This document shows positions 45,174-53,204 of a stretch of 64,000 nt of DNA, one piece after another (position 1 is the stretch's first letter; each line of letters opens with the position of its first letter). A program made the position numbers and the translations under genes. Source of the stretch: Clostridia bacterium (GTDB lineage: Bacteria; Bacillota; Clostridia; Oscillospirales; Acutalibacteraceae). The notes under the pieces were generated by a model. The model ran no database searches. It had not been told where the DNA came from and worked only from the letters and a program-made list of their open reading frames with translations. The stretch lies in contig JAFQGI010000027.1 in NCBI GenBank assembly GCA_017415515.1, forward strand, positions 1 to 64,000, read 5' to 3'.

Positions 45174-45431
45174 GTTGATGATCTGTCAAGGCTCTCGATC
45201 GGCCTTATTTTTGCGCTTTGCGCAAAAATAACAGCTTCCGTGGTGACTTGCTTGCTTCTACAGAACCGCCAACTTATCTCACCACGGAAGACGGTTCGAG
45301 TCACTCTCCTCCACGGCTCGTCAAGCTCCCCCCACCGCCTTTGCCGAAAAAGACGGTTCAGAGTCCGGCCCTTGCTCCCCTATTGTTTTCGAGTTAGTTG
45401 TGCTCTCCGCTTTTGTTGTTGCGAGACAAGC
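45174..45431. other. Non-coding stretch with tRNA T-arm-like fragments
   Basis: No credible gene. Two pieces, GACGGTTCGAGTCACTC (near 45290) and GACGGTTCAGAGTCCGGCCC (near 45350), resemble T arms of tRNAs but have no matching remainder. A TTTTTGCGC/GCGCAAAAA palindrome lies near 45210. Possibly debris of former tRNA genes or of an integration site next to tRNA-Leu. Confidence 0.35.
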
Positions 45432-45469
45432 AAAACAGCCGAGGCAACTTTCGTTGCCTCGGCTGTTTT
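45432..45469 (-). terminator. Terminator after tsaD
   Basis: AAAACAGCCGAGGCAAC pairs with GTTGCCTCGGCTGTTTT across four bases. The flank GTTGTTGCGAGACAA recurs beside another terminator near 55200. Confidence 0.85.
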
Positions 45470-45482
45470 ATTGCGGTGGAAA

Positions 45483-46493
45483 TTACTCTTCCGTAATCGG
45501 CAAGCTGGCGATGGCGTTGAGCTCCATACCGGCGGTGTGACCGCTGAGCAGCTCGTAATAGCCCTGGGCCGCCACCATGGCGCCGTTGTCGCCGCACAGC
45601 GACAGGGGCGGGGCGTACAGACCGTAGCCTCTCTCGGCGCAAGCGGCCTCCATGCCGGCTCGCAGACCCGAATTGGCTGACACGCCGCCTGCCAGCACGA
45701 CGGTGTCCGCCCCCAGATCGGCGGCGGCCTTCATCGTGTTGCCCACCAGCAGCTCGGTGACGGTGTGCTGGAAGGAGGCGCAGAGGTCGGCCTTGTTGAT
45801 CTCCTCCCCCTTCTGCTCGGCGTTGTGCAGGCGGTTAATCACCGCCGTTTTCAGCCCGGAGAAGGAGAAGTCGTATTCGCTGCCCTCCACCCGGGGGCGA
45901 GGCAGCGGGAACGCGGTGGGGTCGCCCTCGTGAGCCAGCTTGTCCAGCGCCACGCCACCGGGATAAGGCATCCCCATAGCGCGGGCGGCCTTATCGTAGC
46001 ATTCGCCGGCGGCATCGTCGCGGGTGCGGCCGATGACGGCGAATTTGGTGTAATCCTCCACCTGCACGATGTGGCTGTGTCCGCCGGACACCACCAAGCA
46101 CAGGAAGGGCGGCTTCAAATCGGGGTGTGCCAAGTAGTTGGAGGCGATGTGAGAGCGCAGATGATGGACCGGAATCAGCGGTTTGCCGGTGGCCAGCGCC
46201 AAGCCCTTAGCAAAGCTGACACCTACCAACAGCGCGCCGATCAGACCGGGGGCGTAGGTGACGGCGATGCCGTCGATCTGCTCCAAAGTCACCCCCGCCT
46301 CGTCCAAGGCGCGGCGCACCACGTCGGAGATGGCCTCGGCGTGGCGGCGGGAGGCGATCTCCGGCACCACGCCGCCGTATTTGCGATGTTCCTCTACCTG
46401 CGACGCCACCACATTGGACAGCACACGACGGCCGTCCTCGACAACCGAAGCAGCGGTCTCGTCACAGGAAGATTCGATACCTAATATAAGCAT
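45483..46493 (-). CDS. tsaD: tRNA N6-threonylcarbamoyladenosine transferase TsaD
   Basis: 336 residues. Transfers the threonylcarbamoyl group to A37 of tRNAs reading ANN codons. Motifs: MLILGIESSCDETAASVV at the start, metal-binding HHLRSH (about residues 108-113), VVSGGHSHI (about 135), AGECYDKAAR, and LAGGVSANSGLR. GAGG site seven bases before the ATG; a GTG two codons earlier is possible. Neighbour rimI is a common partner; the usual tsaB and tsaE are not in the window. Confidence 0.96.
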   Translation of the reverse strand: MLILGIESSCDETAASVVEDGRRVLSNVVASQVEEHRKYGGVVPEIASRRHAEAISDVVRRALDEAGVTLEQIDGIAVTYAPGLIGALLVGVSFAKGLALATGKPLIPVHHLRSHIASNYLAHPDLKPPFLCLVVSGGHSHIVQVEDYTKFAVIGRTRDDAAGECYDKAARAMGMPYPGGVALDKLAHEGDPTAFPLPRPRVEGSEYDFSFSGLKTAVINRLHNAEQKGEEINKADLCASFQHTVTELLVGNTMKAAADLGADTVVLAGGVSANSGLRAGMEAACAERGYGLYAPPLSLCGDNGAMVAAQGYYELLSGHTAGMELNAIASLPITEE

Positions 46494-46616
46494 AAACACA
46501 CCTCAATGTTGGAAAATAAGCAATATATTCAGCGAGACCGCTGCCGTACACACTCGGGAATATGCCGCAACGCGGCATATTCGAGGAGCGACAACGAGCC
46601 GCAGGATAAGCACAAG

Positions 46617-46667
46617 TTAAAAGTCGCTCCGCTCGTCACAAGAGGATTCAATACCAAGAATTAACAT
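46617..46667 (-). pseudogene. Remnant of a second tsaD start
   Basis: A 16-codon reading frame begins MLILGIESSCDE, identical in protein to the first 12 residues of tsaD, but the codons differ at about seven synonymous sites, then diverges into RSDF and stops. The upstream GTTGAGGTAATCGTT also resembles the tsaD leader. Because only silent positions differ, this is the start of a diverged tsaD homologue, not a recent local duplication. Probably the scar of gene replacement. Confidence 0.7.
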
Positions 46668-46750
46668 AACGATTACCTCAACGTTAGAATAGGATCATTT
46701 AGTCAACGATAGTCGACGTTAATAAGACCTGTACAAGTCTTAAACGCTCC

Positions 46751-46805
46751 GCGACCACCTCATCCACCGCCTGTCGGCGGTCCCCCTTCCCCTCAAGGGG
46801 AAGGC
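46751..46805. repeat. Single-arm palindromic repeat, GCGACCACC type
   Basis: Third copy of the repeat at 13167 and 21762: GCGACCACCTCATCCACCGC, hairpin CCGCCTGTCGGCGG, CTTCCCCTCAAGGGGAAG. It lies downstream of rimI, between it and the tsaD remnant. Confidence 0.85.
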
Positions 46806-46826
46806 TTGCGTAGATTCTGCGCAAAC

Positions 46827-47261
46827 TCAAAAATACAAGGAATAAATCGCCGCGTCCTCGGCGGGGGCACGGTAAAACCCGGGGCGGATGCCGTCCAAGC
46901 GATACCCCTCGCTTTCATAGAGGGTACGGGCGGGGGCGTTGCCCACACGCACCTCCAAAGTGATGCGGTATAGGCTGTGGGCGGTGCCGTAGGCGGCAAG
47001 CTCTGCCAGCAAGGCGCGAGCCACCCCGCGACGGCGGGCATCCGGCGCCACCGCCACGTTGGTGATGAAACCCTCGTCCACCAGATGGTGCATCCCCACG
47101 TAGCCCAAGAGGCAATCCCCCTCCATCGCCACGCGGAACACGGCGTGGGGATTGGACAGCTCCTCGGTGAGAGAGGCGGCAGACCACGGCTCGGAAAAGC
47201 AAGCCTGCTCCAAGGCGGCGACAGCCGCAATATGCGATTGTTGCATAGGGAGAATCTCCAC
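46827..47261 (-). CDS. rimI: Ribosomal-protein-alanine N-acetyltransferase RimI
   Basis: 144-residue GNAT acetyltransferase. N-terminus MQQSHIAAVAALEQACFSEPW, acetyl-CoA loop VAPDARRRGVARALL (about residues 75-89), and the RimI-type end ARTLYESEGYRLDGIRPGFY. No ATG is well placed; GTG at 47261 has an AGAAGG site and begins VEILPMQQ, so translation probably starts there. The reading frame continues upstream into a palindromic element, which is not coding. Confidence 0.88.
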   Translation of the reverse strand: MEILPMQQSHIAAVAALEQACFSEPWSAASLTEELSNPHAVFRVAMEGDCLLGYVGMHHLVDEGFITNVAVAPDARRRGVARALLAELAAYGTAHSLYRITLEVRVGNAPARTLYESEGYRLDGIRPGFYRAPAEDAAIYSLYF

Positions 47262-47281
47262 AAGCACGCACCTTCTTTGTA

Positions 47282-47412
47282 GCCTCCCTCTGACGAGGGA
47301 GGTGGATTTTGCCGCAGGCAAAAAGACGGAGGGAGTTTTCTTTTGCGCCACCTTTCGGTGGCGACTCCCTCAGTCACGGCTACGCCGTGCCAGCTCCCTC
47401 GAAGAGGGAGCC
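47282..47412. repeat. Composite palindromic element 6
   Basis: GCCTCCCTCTGACGAGGGAG, hairpin TTTTGCCGCAGGCAAAA, GACGGAGGGAGT, centre with GCGCCACCTTTCGGTGGCG, ACTCCCTCAGT, hairpin CACGGCTACGCCGTG, CCAGCTCCCTCGAAGAGGGA followed by GCC. Lies between acpP and rimI. Confidence 0.88.
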
Positions 47413-47444
47413 TTCACCCATCATCCGCATCGCCTATGAAAAAC

Positions 47445-47468
47445 GGGGGCAGAGTATCCTCTGCCCCC
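47445..47468 (-). terminator. Terminator after acpP
   Basis: GGGGGCAGAG pairs with CTCTGCCCCC; the minus strand continues GTTTTT. Confidence 0.82.
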
Positions 47469-47482
47469 ATCACTCTGCAAAA

Positions 47483-47713
47483 TTACATATTCTCCTCGAT
47501 GTAGGTGACCAGCTGACCCACGGTGCGGATCTTCTCCACCATCTCATCGGGAACTTCGCCGATGTTGAACTCATCTTCCAAAGACATGAGCATATCCACC
47601 AAATCCAGGGAATCGGCGCCCAGATCGTCCACCAGATCGGTGTCGGCGGTGATGCTGTCGGCATCCACGTCAAACTGACTGCTGAGAATCGCTTTAATCT
47701 TTTCAAAAACCAT
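47483..47713 (-). CDS. acpP: Acyl carrier protein
   Basis: 76-residue acidic carrier of fatty-acid intermediates. Phosphopantetheine serine in DLGADSLDLVDM (about Ser37), N-terminal MVFEKIKAILSSQF and C-terminal TVGQLVTYIEENM are typical. The ATG follows GGGAGAAAG. Monocistronic, without other fab genes nearby. Confidence 0.95.
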   Translation of the reverse strand: MVFEKIKAILSSQFDVDADSITADTDLVDDLGADSLDLVDMLMSLEDEFNIGEVPDEMVEKIRTVGQLVTYIEENM

Positions 47714-47859
47714 TGTTCTTTCTCCCTTCCGTATCCTCCGGGGCCGGGAAGCACACCGGAATGTGTCGTTGGATTGACCGAGGCCGGTTGACCTCACCCC
47801 TCTATATTAGAAAAAACGACTACGTTTGTCAATATTTTTTTGCAAATTTTGTCATCGGG

Positions 47860-48948
47860 TTACTTTTTGGTCTGGGCCAAATACTCCTCCAAGCACAAGC
47901 CGTTATCCATAATGGCGTGGGCAATTTGGGGATCCCCCACATAGCGAAAATGCCACGCCTCATAGATGACGCCGGTGATGCTCTCCTTGCCCTTGGGGAA
48001 GCGAAGAATGAAACCGTAGTCGGCACAATGCTCCATCAGCCACTTGTAGGCGGCGGTGTTGGCGAAGCTGGGGGACAAGGAGGTGTCGCCGCTGCCGTAG
48101 AGGTCCACCGCCAAGCCGGTGTTGTGCTCGGAATAGCCGGGGCGCTTCACCACCTCGCCTGCCTTGGACTGCAACTCTACAGGGTCGGAATAGTTGCCCT
48201 TTTGCTTCTCCACCTGCGCCCAATACAGCCGCTTTTGGTGGGAATAGGGGCGATAAGAGGATTGAACGCCGATGTTGTAGGCTTTGCCGGCCTCCAGCAT
48301 CGCCACCAGGGCGTCGTACATGCGGGCATCCACCCGCTGATTTCCGTTGACTTTGGCGTATTTTGTCTCCACCGTCTTCATCGTGATCGCTTCGTCATAG
48401 CCCTCTTGCATGGCGTTCCAATCGTTGACCAGCAGAAGATTCCACGGGATGGCGGCAGAGCCATAGCTGTTCTTCTGCACATAGTTGCCTGCCGGCAGGA
48501 ACTGCAACATCCCATTTTCGTCGATGTAGCGGTCGGTGTATTGAGGGCTGGTGGTGCCGACGGTTTGGGTGGTGGTCGTGGTGGTCACCTCCTCGGTCGT
48601 GGTGGTGGAGCCGATGGTGGGGATCTCCGTTCGGGTCTCCACGTAATCCTTGTGGATATAGGCCTCCTGCCCATTATAGAGGATGCCATACCAATCCCCC
48701 TCCTCGGATAGGATCTCCACCACGTCGCCGTAGGTCAGTTTGCCGACGACGTCATAGTCGCTGCCGGGTCCCTGACGCACGTTGAGCACGTCGGCGGTGA
48801 TCAGATGGATGAGCTGGGCGGTTGCGGTGGTGGTAGAGAGGTCGGTGGGCTTGGAAACAGGCTTTTTGCTGTCCGCGCCGCAGGCGGTGAGGGTGCCCAC
48901 CGCCAGCACCCCCGCCAACAACAGGGCGACCGTTCTTGGATGCTTCAT
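47860..48948 (-). CDS. Lipoprotein D-Ala-D-Ala carboxypeptidase (VanY family) with SH3 domain
   Basis: 362 residues: lipobox LTAC (Cys23), a bacterial SH3 domain (about 46-105; DVLNVRQGPGSDYDVVGKL, ILYNGQEAYIHKDYVE), a Thr-rich linker (about 112-135), then a C-terminal peptidase M15B/VanY domain with QSSYRPYSHQKRLYW, SEHNTGLAVDL (His and Asp zinc ligands) and EAWHFRYVG (Glu and His). Trims the peptidoglycan stem peptide at the membrane surface. The SH3 part probably binds the wall. ATG follows AAAGGAGC. Linked to no van genes. Confidence 0.9.
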   Translation of the reverse strand: MKHPRTVALLLAGVLAVGTLTACGADSKKPVSKPTDLSTTTATAQLIHLITADVLNVRQGPGSDYDVVGKLTYGDVVEILSEEGDWYGILYNGQEAYIHKDYVETRTEIPTIGSTTTTEEVTTTTTTQTVGTTSPQYTDRYIDENGMLQFLPAGNYVQKNSYGSAAIPWNLLLVNDWNAMQEGYDEAITMKTVETKYAKVNGNQRVDARMYDALVAMLEAGKAYNIGVQSSYRPYSHQKRLYWAQVEKQKGNYSDPVELQSKAGEVVKRPGYSEHNTGLAVDLYGSGDTSLSPSFANTAAYKWLMEHCADYGFILRFPKGKESITGVIYEAWHFRYVGDPQIAHAIMDNGLCLEEYLAQTKK

Positions 48949-49136
48949 ATCTATATGCTCCTTTGACAAGGTTTATCACGTGCTTATCATTATACACCTC
49001 TTTTACCAAATGCACAAGTGTGGAATTTTGGTTGTCGCCATTCTCAAAGGGGTGGCAACGATGATTGGCAATCTTCGCACGGTCAAAACCATCCCGAATG
49101 TCAAGGAAATTCCTTTACAAACTTGTGAAATTTGTA

Positions 49137-49165
49137 TTGACAACCCTTATTTTATATGATAAAAT
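49137..49165 (+). promoter_or_regulatory. Promoter of rplU-prp-rpmA
   Basis: TTGACA (49137-49142), 17-base spacer, TAAAAT (49160-49165). The 180 bases between the VanY-gene start and this promoter hold nothing recognisable. Confidence 0.78.
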
Positions 49166-49171
49166 GGCTGA

Positions 49172-49245
49172 TGCCGCATGTAACGGGCGCTCTTTCGGGA
49201 GCACAAGCGATGGCAACATCCGCCCTATAACAGCGAGTCTATAGA
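49172..49245 (+). promoter_or_regulatory. Probable L21 leader RNA
   Basis: The untranslated leader between the promoter and rplU has a hairpin framework: ACGGGCGCTC...TCCGCCCT closes a region containing GCTCTTTCGGGAGC. Firmicute rplU messages carry a structured leader at this position that is thought to mediate feedback by L21. The match is by position and fold only. Confidence 0.5.
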
Positions 49246-49262
49246 AAAGGTAGGTACGCCTA

Positions 49263-49574
49263 ATGTACGCAATTATCGAAACCGGCGGCAAGCAGTACAA
49301 GGTTCAGAACGGCGACGTTCTGTTCATTGAAAAGCTGAATGTTGCTGAGGAAGCCTCTGTCACCTTCGATAAGGTGATCGCTCTGCACGACGATGCGGGC
49401 CTGAAGGTCGGCGCTCCCTATGTGGAGGGTGCTACCGTCACCGCCAATGTGCTGAAAAACGGCAAGGGTAAGAAGATTACCGTCTTCACCTACAAGCCCA
49501 AGAAGGGTAAGGCCCGTAAGCTGGGTCACCGTCAGCCCTACACCAAGGTGCAGATCGACACCATCAACGCCTGA
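49263..49574 (+). CDS. rplU: 50S ribosomal protein L21
   Basis: 103 residues with [18 protein letters not shown] at the start and the C-terminal [19 protein letters not shown] signature. AAAGGTAGG site. First gene of rplU-prp-rpmA. Confidence 0.97.
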   Translation: MYAIIETGGKQYKVQNGDVLFIEKLNVAEEASVTFDKVIALHDDAGLKVGAPYVEGATVTANVLKNGKGKKITVFTYKPKKGKARKLGHRQPYTKVQIDTINA

Positions 49575-49576
49575 TT

Positions 49577-49891
49577 ATGATTCGGGTCCGGTTTCACACC
49601 GCCTGCGATAAGATTGTAGGCTTCACCCTCGACGGCCACGCCGGCGCAGGGATAAGCGGTCAGGACATCGTGTGCGCGGCGGTATCCAGCGCAGCCTATA
49701 TGGCGGCCAACACCGTCACCGAGATTATCGGCGCCACCGCAGACATCACCGTCCACGACGGCTATATGCAGGTGACCCTCACCGATAAGATCGCTGACTG
49801 TCAGGATATCCTTTCCGGTTTTCGACTTCATCTGGAGGCAATGCAAGAACAGTACCCGAAGCGGGTACACCTAATGAATACGGAGGTGTAA
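49577..49891 (+). CDS. prp: Ribosomal-processing cysteine protease Prp
   Basis: 104-residue YsxB/Prp protease that removes the N-terminal extension of L27. The catalytic His and Cys are in [21 protein letters not shown] (about residues 21-41). Two bases after rplU and five before rpmA, its usual place. Confidence 0.93.
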   Translation: MIRVRFHTACDKIVGFTLDGHAGAGISGQDIVCAAVSSAAYMAANTVTEIIGATADITVHDGYMQVTLTDKIADCQDILSGFRLHLEAMQEQYPKRVHLMNTEV

Positions 49892-49896
49892 TTCCT

Positions 49897-50181
49897 ATGT
49901 TAAGACTGAACATCCAGCTGTTCGCTCACAAGAAGGGCGTCGGCTCCACCAAGAACGGCCGTGACTCCGAGTCCAAGCGCTTGGGCGTCAAGCGTGCCGA
50001 CGGTCAGTTTGTTCTGGCCGGCAACATCCTGGTGCGTCAGCGTGGTACCCACATCCATCCCGGTAACAACGTGGGCATCGGTTCTGACGATACCCTGTTC
50101 GCCAAGGCGGACGGCATCGTTCGTTTCGAGCGTTGGGGCAAGGATCGTAAGCGCGTCAGCGTTTACCCTGCCGAGCAGTAA
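49897..50181 (+). CDS. rpmA: 50S ribosomal protein L27 with cleavable N-terminus
   Basis: 94 residues. The N-terminal [20 protein letters not shown] contains the Firmicute extension and the Prp cleavage motif before AHKKG; the body ([30 protein letters not shown]) is standard L27. The presence of both substrate motif and protease next to each other makes processing very likely. Confidence 0.97.
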   Translation: MLRLNIQLFAHKKGVGSTKNGRDSESKRLGVKRADGQFVLAGNILVRQRGTHIHPGNNVGIGSDDTLFAKADGIVRFERWGKDRKRVSVYPAEQ

Positions 50182-50189
50182 TTGCTGAG

Positions 50190-50224
50190 AAAAATCCCAC
50201 CTGCCGTGCAGGTGGGATTTTTTT
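50190..50224 (+). terminator. Terminator after rpmA
   Basis: AAATCCCACCTGC pairs with GCAGGTGGGATTT across three bases, followed by T5. Confidence 0.9.
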
Positions 50225-50249
50225 GCGTGCGAAAATGCAGTCCCCGTCA

Positions 50250-50447
50250 GCCTCCCTCTATGAGGGAGGTGGATTTTTGCCGCAGGCAAAAAGACGGAGG
50301 GAGTTTTGCAGTGGCTTTTGGTTTGTTCTTATCGTGGATTGCGTTGCCACGCCTTGCGAATAGCGATCGCCATTCTCCCGGGTTTGTGCAAAGATAACTC
50401 CCTCAGTCAAACGCTTCGCATTTGACAGCTCCCTCATAGAGGGAGCC
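50250..50447. repeat. Composite palindromic element 7
   Basis: GCCTCCCTCTATGAGGGAGG, hairpin TTTTTGCCGCAGGCAAAAA, GACGGAGGGAGTT, about 100 bases of apparently non-coding centre, AACTCCCTCAGT, hairpin TCAAACGCTTCGCATTTGA, CAGCTCCCTCATAGAGGGAG followed by CC. The centre is longer than in most empty copies but holds no ORF. Between rpmA and obg. Confidence 0.87.
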
Positions 50448-50481
50448 TTTGCCCTATCCTCCCTTTTTCATAAACTTTTTA

Positions 50482-50510
50482 TTGCTATCTAAAAAAGATT
50501 ATTATATAAT
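50482..50510 (+). promoter_or_regulatory. Promoter of obg
   Basis: TTGCTA (50482-50487), 17-base spacer, TATAAT (50505-50510). Confidence 0.75.
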
Positions 50511-50559
50511 AGATGTGTATGTGCGTATACTAACGGATTAGAAAGGGGGAAATTCCCCA

Positions 50560-51831
50560 ATGTTTGTGGATAAAGCCATCATCAAGGTGCGGGCCGGTAA
50601 CGGCGGCGACGGCGCCGTTGCCTTCCACCGCGAAAAGTTCGTGGCGGCGGGCGGTCCCGACGGCGGCGACGGCGGCCGCGGCGGCAGCATCATCTTCCGC
50701 CCCGACGACGGGCTGAACACCCTGGCCGATTTCCGCTATCAACGGAAATACACCGCCACCCGCGGCGAAAACGGCCAAACCAACCGCAAAAACGGCAAGT
50801 CCGGTCAGGACTGCGTCATTCGCGTGCCCCGGGGCACCCTGATCTACGACAACGAGACCGGCCGCCTGATGGCGGATATGTCCGGTGACGAGGATTTTGT
50901 GGCGGCCAAGGGCGGTCGCGGCGGCTGGGGCAACAGCCACTTTGCCACCGCCACCCGTCAGGTGCCCCGTTTCTCCAAGCCCGGCACCCCCGGCGAGGAA
51001 TACGAGCTGCGATTAGAGTTAAAACTGTTGGCGGACGTGGGTCTGCTGGGCTTCCCCAACGTGGGCAAGTCCACCCTCATCTCGGTGGTCAGCGAGGCCA
51101 AGCCCGAGATCGCCAACTACCACTTCACCACCATCACCCCCGTGCTGGGCGTGGTGCGCCCCACCCCCGGTGTCAGCTACGTCATGGCGGACATCCCCGG
51201 CGTCATCGAGGGCGCATCCGAGGGCATCGGTCTGGGTCACGATTTCCTGCGGCACGTTGAAAGATGCCGCCTCTTGGTCCACGTGGTGGACGTGTCCGGC
51301 AGCGAGGGACGCGACCCCATCGCCGACTTTGACACCATCAACGAAGAACTGCAAAAATTCAACCCCGAGATGGCCTCCTGCCCCATGATCGTGGCGGGCA
51401 ACAAGTGCGACCTGGCCACCGACGAGCAGTTAGAGGCCTTTGCCGCCGAAATGGAGAAGCGTGGTCTGGAATATTTCCCCATCATGGCTCCCATCGCCCA
51501 CGGCACCCAGGAGCTGGCGCTGCGGTGCGGCGAGCTGCTGAGCAAGCTGCCCCCCATCCGCCGCTTTGAGGCAGAGGCGCCCGTGCTCCCCACCCCCGAG
51601 GATCTCAAAGACCACTCGGTGCAGATCACCAATCGGGACGGCGTCTATTTCGTGGAGGCCAACTGGCTGTTCCGCGTCATGCGGGGCATCCGCTTCGACG
51701 ACCCCGACGGGCTCTTGTATTTCGAGCGCCTGCTGGACGGTGCCGGCGTCATCGACGCCCTGCGTGAGGCAGGTTGCGGCGAGGGGGACACCGTCAGCAT
51801 CTACGATTTTGAATTTGATTTCATTGACTAA
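50560..51831 (+). CDS. obg: GTPase Obg/CgtA
   Basis: 423-residue ribosome-assembly GTPase. N-terminal glycine-rich Obg fold (VRAGNGGDGAVAFHREKFV, GGRGGWGN), G domain with GFPNVGKSTL (about residue 167), DIPGVIEGA (about 211) and NKCD (about 285), and a C-terminal OCT domain (about 350-423) found in Firmicutes. AAGGGGG site. Confidence 0.97.
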   Translation: MFVDKAIIKVRAGNGGDGAVAFHREKFVAAGGPDGGDGGRGGSIIFRPDDGLNTLADFRYQRKYTATRGENGQTNRKNGKSGQDCVIRVPRGTLIYDNETGRLMADMSGDEDFVAAKGGRGGWGNSHFATATRQVPRFSKPGTPGEEYELRLELKLLADVGLLGFPNVGKSTLISVVSEAKPEIANYHFTTITPVLGVVRPTPGVSYVMADIPGVIEGASEGIGLGHDFLRHVERCRLLVHVVDVSGSEGRDPIADFDTINEELQKFNPEMASCPMIVAGNKCDLATDEQLEAFAAEMEKRGLEYFPIMAPIAHGTQELALRCGELLSKLPPIRRFEAEAPVLPTPEDLKDHSVQITNRDGVYFVEANWLFRVMRGIRFDDPDGLLYFERLLDGAGVIDALREAGCGEGDTVSIYDFEFDFID

Positions 51832-51874
51832 TCGGTGGCGAAAACCTGTTTTTTTCGCTACGGGAGGTATAAAA

Positions 51875-52252
51875 ATGGAACGATTATACCCTCAGGAATT
51901 GGATTTGCACACCCTCAGCCCGTTGGCGCTGGCCTTTGTGGGGGACGGCGTATACAGCCTGATGGTGCGGGAAAAACTGCTCAGCGAAGCCAACCGCCCC
52001 GTCAACGACCTGCACAAGCTGGCGGTGAAGGCGGTGCGGGCCGAGGCCCAGTCTGCGGCGATGGAAAAGCTGCTTCCCCTGCTCACCGAGGAGGAAGAGG
52101 CGGTGTTCAAGCGGGGGCGCAACGCCCACACCGCCCGCACCGGCGCAGACTATCACCGTTCCACCGGCTTTGAATGCCTATTTGGCTATCTGTATTTGGC
52201 GGGCCGCATCGATCGGGTGCGGGAATTATTTGCCCTGTGCGTGGAGGAATGA
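51875..52252 (+). CDS. mrnC: Mini-ribonuclease III
   Basis: 125-residue RNase III-like domain without a dsRNA-binding part, maturing 23S rRNA ends. LSPLALAFVGDGVYSLMVREKLL has the catalytic Asp; GRNAHTARTGADYHRSTGFECLFGYLYLAGR is the second half of the site. GGGAGGT site. The frame opens earlier inside obg but that part is a shadow. Its stop overlaps the next start. Confidence 0.94.
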   Translation: MERLYPQELDLHTLSPLALAFVGDGVYSLMVREKLLSEANRPVNDLHKLAVKAVRAEAQSAAMEKLLPLLTEEEEAVFKRGRNAHTARTGADYHRSTGFECLFGYLYLAGRIDRVRELFALCVEE

Positions 52253-53151
52253 GTATGCTGAAAAGAGATATCGTGAAAAGCTTTATCATCGACCTGCTGT
52301 TCATCACGGTGGGCAGCGTCTGCTACGCGGTGGCCATCGGCATGTTCAGTGCCCCCAACAACATCGCCCCCGGCGGTCTGACCGGTATTGCCACGTTGCT
52401 CAATCACCTGTTTGACTGGATTCCCATCGGTACCGCCACCATCGTGATGAACGTGCCGTTGCTCATCGTTTCCTGGTTTGTGCTGAGCAAGTCTATGGTG
52501 CTGCGCACGCTGTGCGGCATCGTCATTTCCAGCGTGCTGACCGACGTGGTGTCCCCCTATGTGGACGAGTTGTTTTTGAGCCGCATTGTGGTAGAAAACG
52601 GCAAGGATCCGCTGCTGGTGTGCATCTTCGGCGGTGCGTTGCTGGGCTTGGGCGTGGGTCTGATCCTCCGCCGAGGCGGCACCACCGGCGGCAGTGAGGT
52701 CATCTCCCGTCTGTTGGAGAAAAAATATCCCCACATGTCGGTGGGCACCCTGATCCTCGGCGTGGACGCCATTGTCATCACCCTGTCCGCCATCGTCTAC
52801 GGTCAGATCGAAAACGCCTTGTATGCGGTGGTGTTCGTGTTTGTGGGCTCCCAGATCATCGACCGCGTGGTATACGGCGGTCGCAGCGGCAAGATGATCA
52901 TGATCATGTCCAAAAAGCAGCCGGAGATCACCCAGGCCATCATGACCAAGGTCAATCGCGGCGTCACCCTGCTGAAATCCCAGGGTGGCTATTCCGGTCA
53001 GGATCAGAACACCATGCTGGTGGCTGTCCGCAAGGACGAGGTGTATCGCCTGCGTAAAACGGTGTTTGACATCGACCCCGATGCCTTCCTGATGATGCTC
53101 ACCACCGACGAGGTGCGTGGCCTCGGCTTCCTCCACCCCTACGAGGATTGA
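52249..53151 (+). CDS. YitT-family membrane protein (DUF161/DUF2179)
   Basis: 300 residues. Five or so membrane segments in the first 200 residues with the family motifs NNIAPGGLTGIATLL and RGGTTGGSEVISRLL, then a C-terminal DUF2179 domain (MIMSKKQPEITQAIM...GGYSGQDQNTMLVAV). ATG 52249 overlaps the mrnC stop (ATGA); ATG 52255 is the alternative. Transport role unknown in general. Confidence 0.92.
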   Translation: MSMLKRDIVKSFIIDLLFITVGSVCYAVAIGMFSAPNNIAPGGLTGIATLLNHLFDWIPIGTATIVMNVPLLIVSWFVLSKSMVLRTLCGIVISSVLTDVVSPYVDELFLSRIVVENGKDPLLVCIFGGALLGLGVGLILRRGGTTGGSEVISRLLEKKYPHMSVGTLILGVDAIVITLSAIVYGQIENALYAVVFVFVGSQIIDRVVYGGRSGKMIMIMSKKQPEITQAIMTKVNRGVTLLKSQGGYSGQDQNTMLVAVRKDEVYRLRKTVFDIDPDAFLMMLTTDEVRGLGFLHPYED

Positions 53152-53163
53152 TAAACGAACGAA

Positions 53164-53200
53164 AGAGCCTGTGCAACCAATGTTGCACAGGCTCTTTTTT
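53164..53200. terminator. Bidirectional terminator
   Basis: AGAGCCTGTGCAAC pairs with GTTGCACAGGCTCT across four bases with a T7 tail, between the convergent YitT and CorC-type genes. Confidence 0.9.
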
Positions 53201-53204
53201 TGTT

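Noticed and set aside
45090..45680. 196-codon frame running out of tRNA-Leu
   Set aside because: It starts inside the tRNA, crosses two terminators and overlaps tsaD in antisense.
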